The translations under genes were made by a program, and so were the position numbers. From Bathymodiolus brooksi (taxonomy: Eukaryota > Mollusca > Bivalvia > Mytilida > Modiolidae), in assembly GCA_963680875.1 (NCBI GenBank), contig OY804583.1, positions 35,577,331-35,641,330 of the forward strand: DNA of 64,000 nt. The letters run 5' to 3'. The notes beneath the pieces are model-generated. The model ran no database searches and was not told the DNA's origin. It was given only the letters and a program-made list of their open reading frames with translations. Below are positions 59,134-64,000 of the stretch, in pieces (the first letter of the stretch is position 1; every line of letters begins with the position of its first letter).

Positions 59134-59689
59134 GACCCTGTTCACACTAAGCGTATTTAGATCGATCGCGATCACTTCGAGATCGATTTCAATGTTCACA
59201 CCAAAGAAAGATCGATTGCAATCGGTCTAATTTGAGACCCATAAAATATGTGGTCTAAATTAGATCGCTCTAAACTAGAGCGCTTCACATTTAGATGAGA
59301 ACAACTAAATCGATTCGAGATCGGTTCAAAACGTGTTCATTAGGCATGCGTTGAATAAAAAGTCTGTAGATTCTCCTTTGAAGCAGTCTTCTGGTCATAA
59401 AGTCAACTATCATTGCATTTAAAATGCAAATATGCATAAACAACACTGTTTGCAAGATCAGCCATGATTATATCCAAGCAACAGTCTGCTGATGGCAAGT
59501 GCCCGGAAGACAACAGAAAATTGAATCGATTCGAGATCGAATCAGATGAGCAGTGCATGTGAACAGTGGTTATTACCGGAAACGATTGCAATCGGTTCGA
59601 GATCGATCCAATCTGAACACAAAGCAGTTTCAAACTGAATCGAACTAACCTAAACCAATCGCAATCGATCTATTCATGTGAACACGGTC
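59134..59689. mobile_element. MITE with GATC-rich interior
   Basis: Ends GACCCTGTTCACAC and GTGTTCAC-type complement (GTGAACACGGTC), flanked by TTA at 59131-59133 and 59690-59692. The interior repeats palindromic ATCGAT, GATCGATC and TCGAGATCG words on both arms. 556 bp, non-coding. Confidence 0.75.
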
Positions 59690-60229
59690 TTATCGACGAC
59701 AAAATAACGTCGCACTATACATACAATCTTGCTATATTTTTCAAAGTTTGCTATTTTAAAAATGAAAACAAATAAACAACAACACGATATTACGATATTT
59801 TTTAAGAATACAACGTATACAATCAATCAATAAACAAACAGAATATGATAATCTCATTTTAGAGCAACATATACTTTCAAAGAAAAAATGATAAAGTACA
59901 GTCACATAACATAAACAATAAATAAATACAAAAAGGGAATACAAACGAAATAAAACAACAAAACAAATAAGCAAACGAGCAAACATTGAAACAAACACCG
60001 TAAAGGAAAACATAAATTACACATATATAGACAAGCACGCAAAAATAAAATAAAAATCATTAAAAACAAAAAATGAAATTCCGAAATGAAAAGTAGAATA
60101 AGTACTAAATTGGTGTTCTACCTGTGTCGTTGGCCTATGGGTTGGTGGTTGTTTCCGCAAATTGCATGCAGGACAGGAAGAATGAGCTACATTTAAAATC
60201 CACCAGTTATGTAAATCTATTGTCAAAAC

Positions 60230-60404
60230 TCTCCATTATTTTTAAGGAATGGAGAGTTATTGTTCTCTTTGTTCTTTAGATAATATACACAGGCTTTTTT
60301 TTTGTTACAAGATTAATAATTAATAAAATTAATAAAGTACAATGGGTGGATTTTAAGTTGGAAAATGTCCTCGGCTCCATTATTTTTAAGGAATGGAGAG
60401 TTAC
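60230..60404. repeat. Two copies of a short hairpin
   Basis: CTCCATTATTTTTAAGGAAT followed by GGAGAGT occurs twice, 144 bp apart (near 60230 and 60375). Arms such as CTCCATT/AATGGAG enclose a loop of about 10 nt. Confidence 0.7.
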
Positions 60405-60706
60405 TTGGACATTCTTCTATACGTATTAACGGCAACGTTCAACTGTACCCTACGGATGTTTGCGACATTTAAAAACGCAATGTGCTAAAAAATATGTTTT
60501 ATCAATTTAAATTATGTACATGTACATGCAACTGACTCAATCATTAGCATTACGATTTTTTTTTATAAATTAATTCATTAAAAAACTTTTAAAATTTCAA
60601 ATGAAGTTTTCCTCAACTATAACTTTGTGCTTTAACAGATCGAACAACCTTTTATTGCATAACTCAAAGTCCATTTCATCTCAAACTAGCTGCTTATGTA
60701 CATGTA

Positions 60707-61192
60707 CAGTCCATGGACATAAGTATTCGTCACCCTCGATTTTAAGCTATATATTTCATATAAAACCACATTTTTCAAAAATATTATTGTGAAGTCATTT
60801 CTAAACGGATTTTGATCATTTTTGCACCAGAAGAAGCAGAAATATTTAAAGATTATTTCTTTATTTTAGCATGATTTTCCGTTAGATTGCCTTTATTCCC
60901 TTATGATTTAAAGACATTTTTTTTCTGACGTCAAATTTGCTATATATTTTAACAAAAATAAAATCGGAAAAATCAACATTTGTGTTTAAATCACTAGAAA
61001 ACAAAAACCATGCAGACAAAAATTACTATCAGATAAACAAATAAAATTCAAAGAATTCTGCGTTTCTTGAAATAAATTTCATAAAAATCTGCCCAGAGAT
61101 AGCTTTAAAAAAAAATTGTTTTTGAAAATGTGGTTTTATATGAAATATACAGTAAAAAATCGAAGGTGACGAATACTTCTGTCCATGGACTG
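60707..61192. mobile_element. Tc1/mariner-type MITE, related to the 33.7-kb copy
   Basis: A 486-bp element with inverted ends CAGTCCATGGACATAAGTAT and flanking TA (60705-60706, 61193-61194). It shares the subterminal TATTTCATATAAAACCACA with the other copy. Non-coding interior. Confidence 0.82.
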
Positions 61193-62358
61193 TACTTATC
61201 TTAATACTCCCTCTACATTCTATAGTAATCTACGCAAATATTATTCAGGTGAATACATGCACTTGATGAAAAGCGAAAATCGAAGAGTATGAATAGGGAT
61301 CATTCACCAAATTCCTTTCGACAGACGTCGCTGTTGTTCCATAAGTGGTTAGCGGAACGTTTTAATCTCAATGACGCTTGAATTGTTAACGTTGGGTACA
61401 AGAACACGTCAATATATAATGCCCTTATAACATAAATATGAAAATTCTGTTCATTTCGTTCACAAACAAAACTGTTCTCACGACTTTTTTTATTTTATAA
61501 ATTATAACATTATTGTACAAGTTAGATAAACTACTATGAAACAAAAGAAGTTACCCGTATTGCGGGATATTCAATACAGGTCGCTTTTTTTTTTTAATAG
61601 TACTGTATCTGTACTGTATGTTATAACCATTGCGCTGGAACAGTTGATTACAGTACGACAGGGATATTAGGTTATTAATTAAATTCCTAACGGTGTATAC
61701 GTGTATCACATTGTATTCCTTTGCTTTAGCATTAGGGGGAAAGGGTGTATTTTACTCTGATAAAAAGATTTCGATGCTACATTTTTGTACCTGAAAAAAA
61801 AATGCATTCTGAAACAGAATTTTTGTTCTGGGAAAAAATTGTCCCTTTATGACTAATAATAAAAATCTGGGTAAAAGGATACAAAATCAAAACCATACAT
61901 GTACAATACACAGGAACACAACAAATTCATCTATACCTTTAGGCAGTAATATACAATTTTCAACAAACACTGTATGATATATCCAGTTCACAGAAAAGCA
62001 AAACTTAATTTACCTTCCCTACCTAGATCAAGGAATAGTAATTCTACTACACAAATCCTTGCCTAGATGATCAGTTTTTATTTTTGAAACATATTTTCCT
62101 TTTCTCATTTTTGTTTCAATTTTTAGTTTAAGCCACACCAAAAAAAACTTTTTTAGATTCTCATCCCCTCCCTTCCCATTTTTTACCATTAAATTCACGA
62201 TTTTCTATTTTCAATCAATTTATTTTCAAAGTTTAACAAATTCTTCATTAGGGTATCAGTATACCAAATAAAGTATATTTTTTTTCTTATGTAATGTTCT
62301 ATCACGATAGTTACCATATATGTATCTAGTTCTACAATATTTATTTCAGTAGTCCGTA

Positions 62359-62590
62359 AGGGGCTTTCGTGGTGATCGTTTGGTAGCTGGATTTACAACT
62401 ACCTATGCAATCAGTACCTATCACCACTAACGTTACGAGTTCGAATCTCGCCCAGGCGATACAACATTATGTGATCAAGTTTGCCAGTGACTTGTGGCAA
62501 GTCCGTGGTTTTATCTGTGCTTTCCGTTTTACTCCACCAATAAATCTGACCCCCCTGAAATTTGGTGAAAGTGGTGTTAGACACCAAATC
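62359..62590 (+). mobile_element. tRNA-derived SINE, family 3, with 12-bp duplication
   Basis: Perfect direct repeat cagtagtccgta at 62347-62358 and 62591-62602. The head has a tRNA-like B box (GAGTTCGAATC) with an A-box-like segment upstream; the tail ends 'GTGAAAGTGGTGTTAGACAC', the 3' end shared with other SINEs here. Plus orientation. Confidence 0.85.
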
Positions 62591-62954
62591 CAGTAGTCCG
62601 TACGTTTCCAATCGTGTACGTTTACATTTTTTTATGTTTTTTTTTTTTTTTTTATTGTATAGAACGCTGCGTTTTATGAAAATTCCCGATTTTTTTCGTA
62701 GCATTACTGAAATTGTAATTTAAATCGTTTGACTTCATTTCAATAACAAGTAGCTAACTAAAGTTATCAATGACGTTTTTACCTGCATTAGAATAGAATA
62801 AACCTACAACAATTATGTGCTTTGCCTTTAGTCCTTTACCATTAAAAAGTTCATTATGCCAAATAATTGTAATCTTCAATATATTTGTACATATATATTA
62901 CAATGAAATAAATTTGATAATTGGAATAGCATAGCGGTGCGTGTATAGGTCAAC

Positions 62955-63135
62955 AGATAAGAAAAGTTTGTAGATGCCAAAAGGGTTATCGGAAGTCACA
63001 AATCGAAGAAGGGCAGGCAATGCAATGGCCAAACGAAAAAGGACAAAATGATAAACAGTGCTCTACAAAAAACTACAAAGAAAACTGAAGATTGAGCAGC
63101 ACAAATCCCGCTTGTTGTCGAATCTTTAACAGTTA
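62955..63135. repeat. Dispersed repeat 'X', diverged
   Basis: GATGCCAAAAGGGTTATCGG, AATGGCCAAACGAAAAAGGA and ACTGAAGATTGAG align with repeat X but with more changes. Confidence 0.5.
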
Positions 63136-64000
63136 ATAACACTACACGAAGAAGGAATATATTATGTGTATAATTGTGTCCCAAATAATTTTAAAGAGTG
63201 TGATTTAGATTTGAAGATTGCCTAAATATAGATAGACCTAGATAATATTCATTCAAAATTTGGTATGTGGAGACAGGGACTTTATTATTCTATTTTGTTC
63301 ACTTGGAGGTAGTATTTCCCAAAATTCAGGTATACTTTAAAATGTTAGAATGAAGTTCATCAGTATTGCAGTGTGAGTAACCAAACATCATGTACGCCTT
63401 TTATGAACATGTATAGGCTACACCAAGGTACATGCCGATATGGCTTGTAAACAGCCGTTTTATTTCTTAATATGGTCATAATAAAACTCTTTTCTTGCTA
63501 CTTAAAGATAATACTTTTATTTTACATATACTCGTCAACTAAATTTATACTTCTAAGAGGTAATATCACCCTCGCTGTACTAGCTAAGCTTCAATGTTTG
63601 CATCATCCAAGTTTTATAATTCAGTGCCGTCATTAGGTTAACGTTAAGATACAAGCGTCTGAGTGATTCAAACGCACAATTAACCACTTATGGAACAGTA
63701 GCGTCACCAAACGGCAGAAGCGGTAAATGATCCCTATTGCGCGACGTCAGAACGATTTAATTTATTTGGCGCCGAGACGTCTGATGACGTGGTATAATTC
63801 GGCAACGTTGCAAACGTTATAATTTTGAATCTGGCAATGAAAGGGTTAAAGCTTAAGGTTTTTGTCTCCGCATTTGTTATTCTTTTACCGATATATACCG
63901 AGGGGGAAATGATAAGAAATCCTCGGATTTTATCATAGACTTTCATTATAAAAATATGCGATCAATGAATAAAGTTGTGAGCTCGAATCCCGCTCATGGC

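Larger units (their letters stand above)
61289..63750. mobile_element. Possible 2.4-kb element with about 100-bp degenerate inverted ends
   Basis: Plus-strand AATAGGGATCATT...TGTTCCATAAGTGGTTA at 61289-61360 recurs inverted at 63679-63750 (TAACCACTTATGGAACA...AATGATCCCTATT). Similarity continues inward over about 40 more bases to GTTAACGTT. The interior carries the family 3 SINE and no long coding frame. It could also be two separate copies of a short dispersed repeat. Confidence 0.4.
58355..64000. other. Region upstream of exon 1: no exon found
   Basis: About 5.6 kb of AT-rich DNA with MITEs and a SINE. I searched minus-strand frames for an astacin zinc motif or further EGF/CUB/MAM exons and found none. 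The last bases (63978-64000, GAGCTCGAATCCCGCTCATG) look like the B box of another SINE cut by the window edge. Confidence 0.5.

Noticed and set aside
60115..60200. Possible Pro/Thr linker exon on the minus strand ('RKQPPTHRPTTQ') with a CAG|GTAGAA donor
   Set aside because: The frame needed to join exon 1 in phase 1 contains a TAG; the open frame would leave the wrong phase. It could only work with an unseen exon between.

Overview
The window looks like AT-rich nuclear DNA of a marine mollusc, probably a bivalve. This rests on intron-containing extracellular-domain genes, tRNA-derived SINEs with a tail about 'ATATTTCAGCTATATCGTGG', a Tx1-like LINE, and the short repeat ending in a 'GTATACCCCCTCC' palindrome that I associate with bivalve genomes. 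The species cannot be named from the sequence.

One gene dominates. On the minus strand, twenty exons from 57825 down to 2368 join in frame with consensus splice sites (2370 coding bases, 790 residues). They encode, in order: an EGF-like module of the type that follows astacin protease domains, a CUB domain (3 exons), EGF, MAM (4 exons), a Thr-rich linker, EGF, MAM (4 exons), EGF, MAM (4 exons). Every junction between modules is phase 1, the signature of exon shuffling. Both ends of the gene lie outside the window. The product should be a secreted or membrane-anchored adhesive or protease-associated protein, perhaps the C-terminal part of an astacin (BP10/SpAN-like) enzyme.

The last two MAM cassettes lie in two nearly identical blocks of about 10.5 kb (1-10510 and about 15157-25900). 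Only one amino-acid difference is visible between the two MAM domains, yet the EGF exons linking them (12185-12310 and 26148-26267) are strongly diverged. This suggests an old EGF-MAM duplication followed by recent replacement or conversion of the MAM cassette; an assembly artefact is the main alternative.

The introns are about 95% of the sequence and are packed with minisatellites, most introns having their own (periods about 20, 27, 33, 40, 42, 44, 51, 59, 61 and 97 bp). Some have higher-order structure. A 44-bp array is split by a 7.1-kb Tx1/L1-like LINE (41375-48502) with a 12-bp target duplication, damaged in ORF1 and ORF2. Other transposable elements with visible ends are a 5'-truncated LINE tail (32831-33544, 12-bp duplication), a SINE with a 12-bp duplication (62359-62590), several other SINE copies, two TA-flanked mariner-type MITEs, three TTA/TAA-flanked MITEs, a 407-bp foldback element with an 8-bp duplication, and a 1.2-kb element with iterated ends.

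The most unusual structure is a 51-bp minisatellite beginning exactly at a 5' splice site (56950-57717). Nearly every unit repeats a candidate acceptor, 8 nt, and a candidate donor. The many long open frames in the minisatellites are by-products of periods divisible by three and are not annotated as genes.
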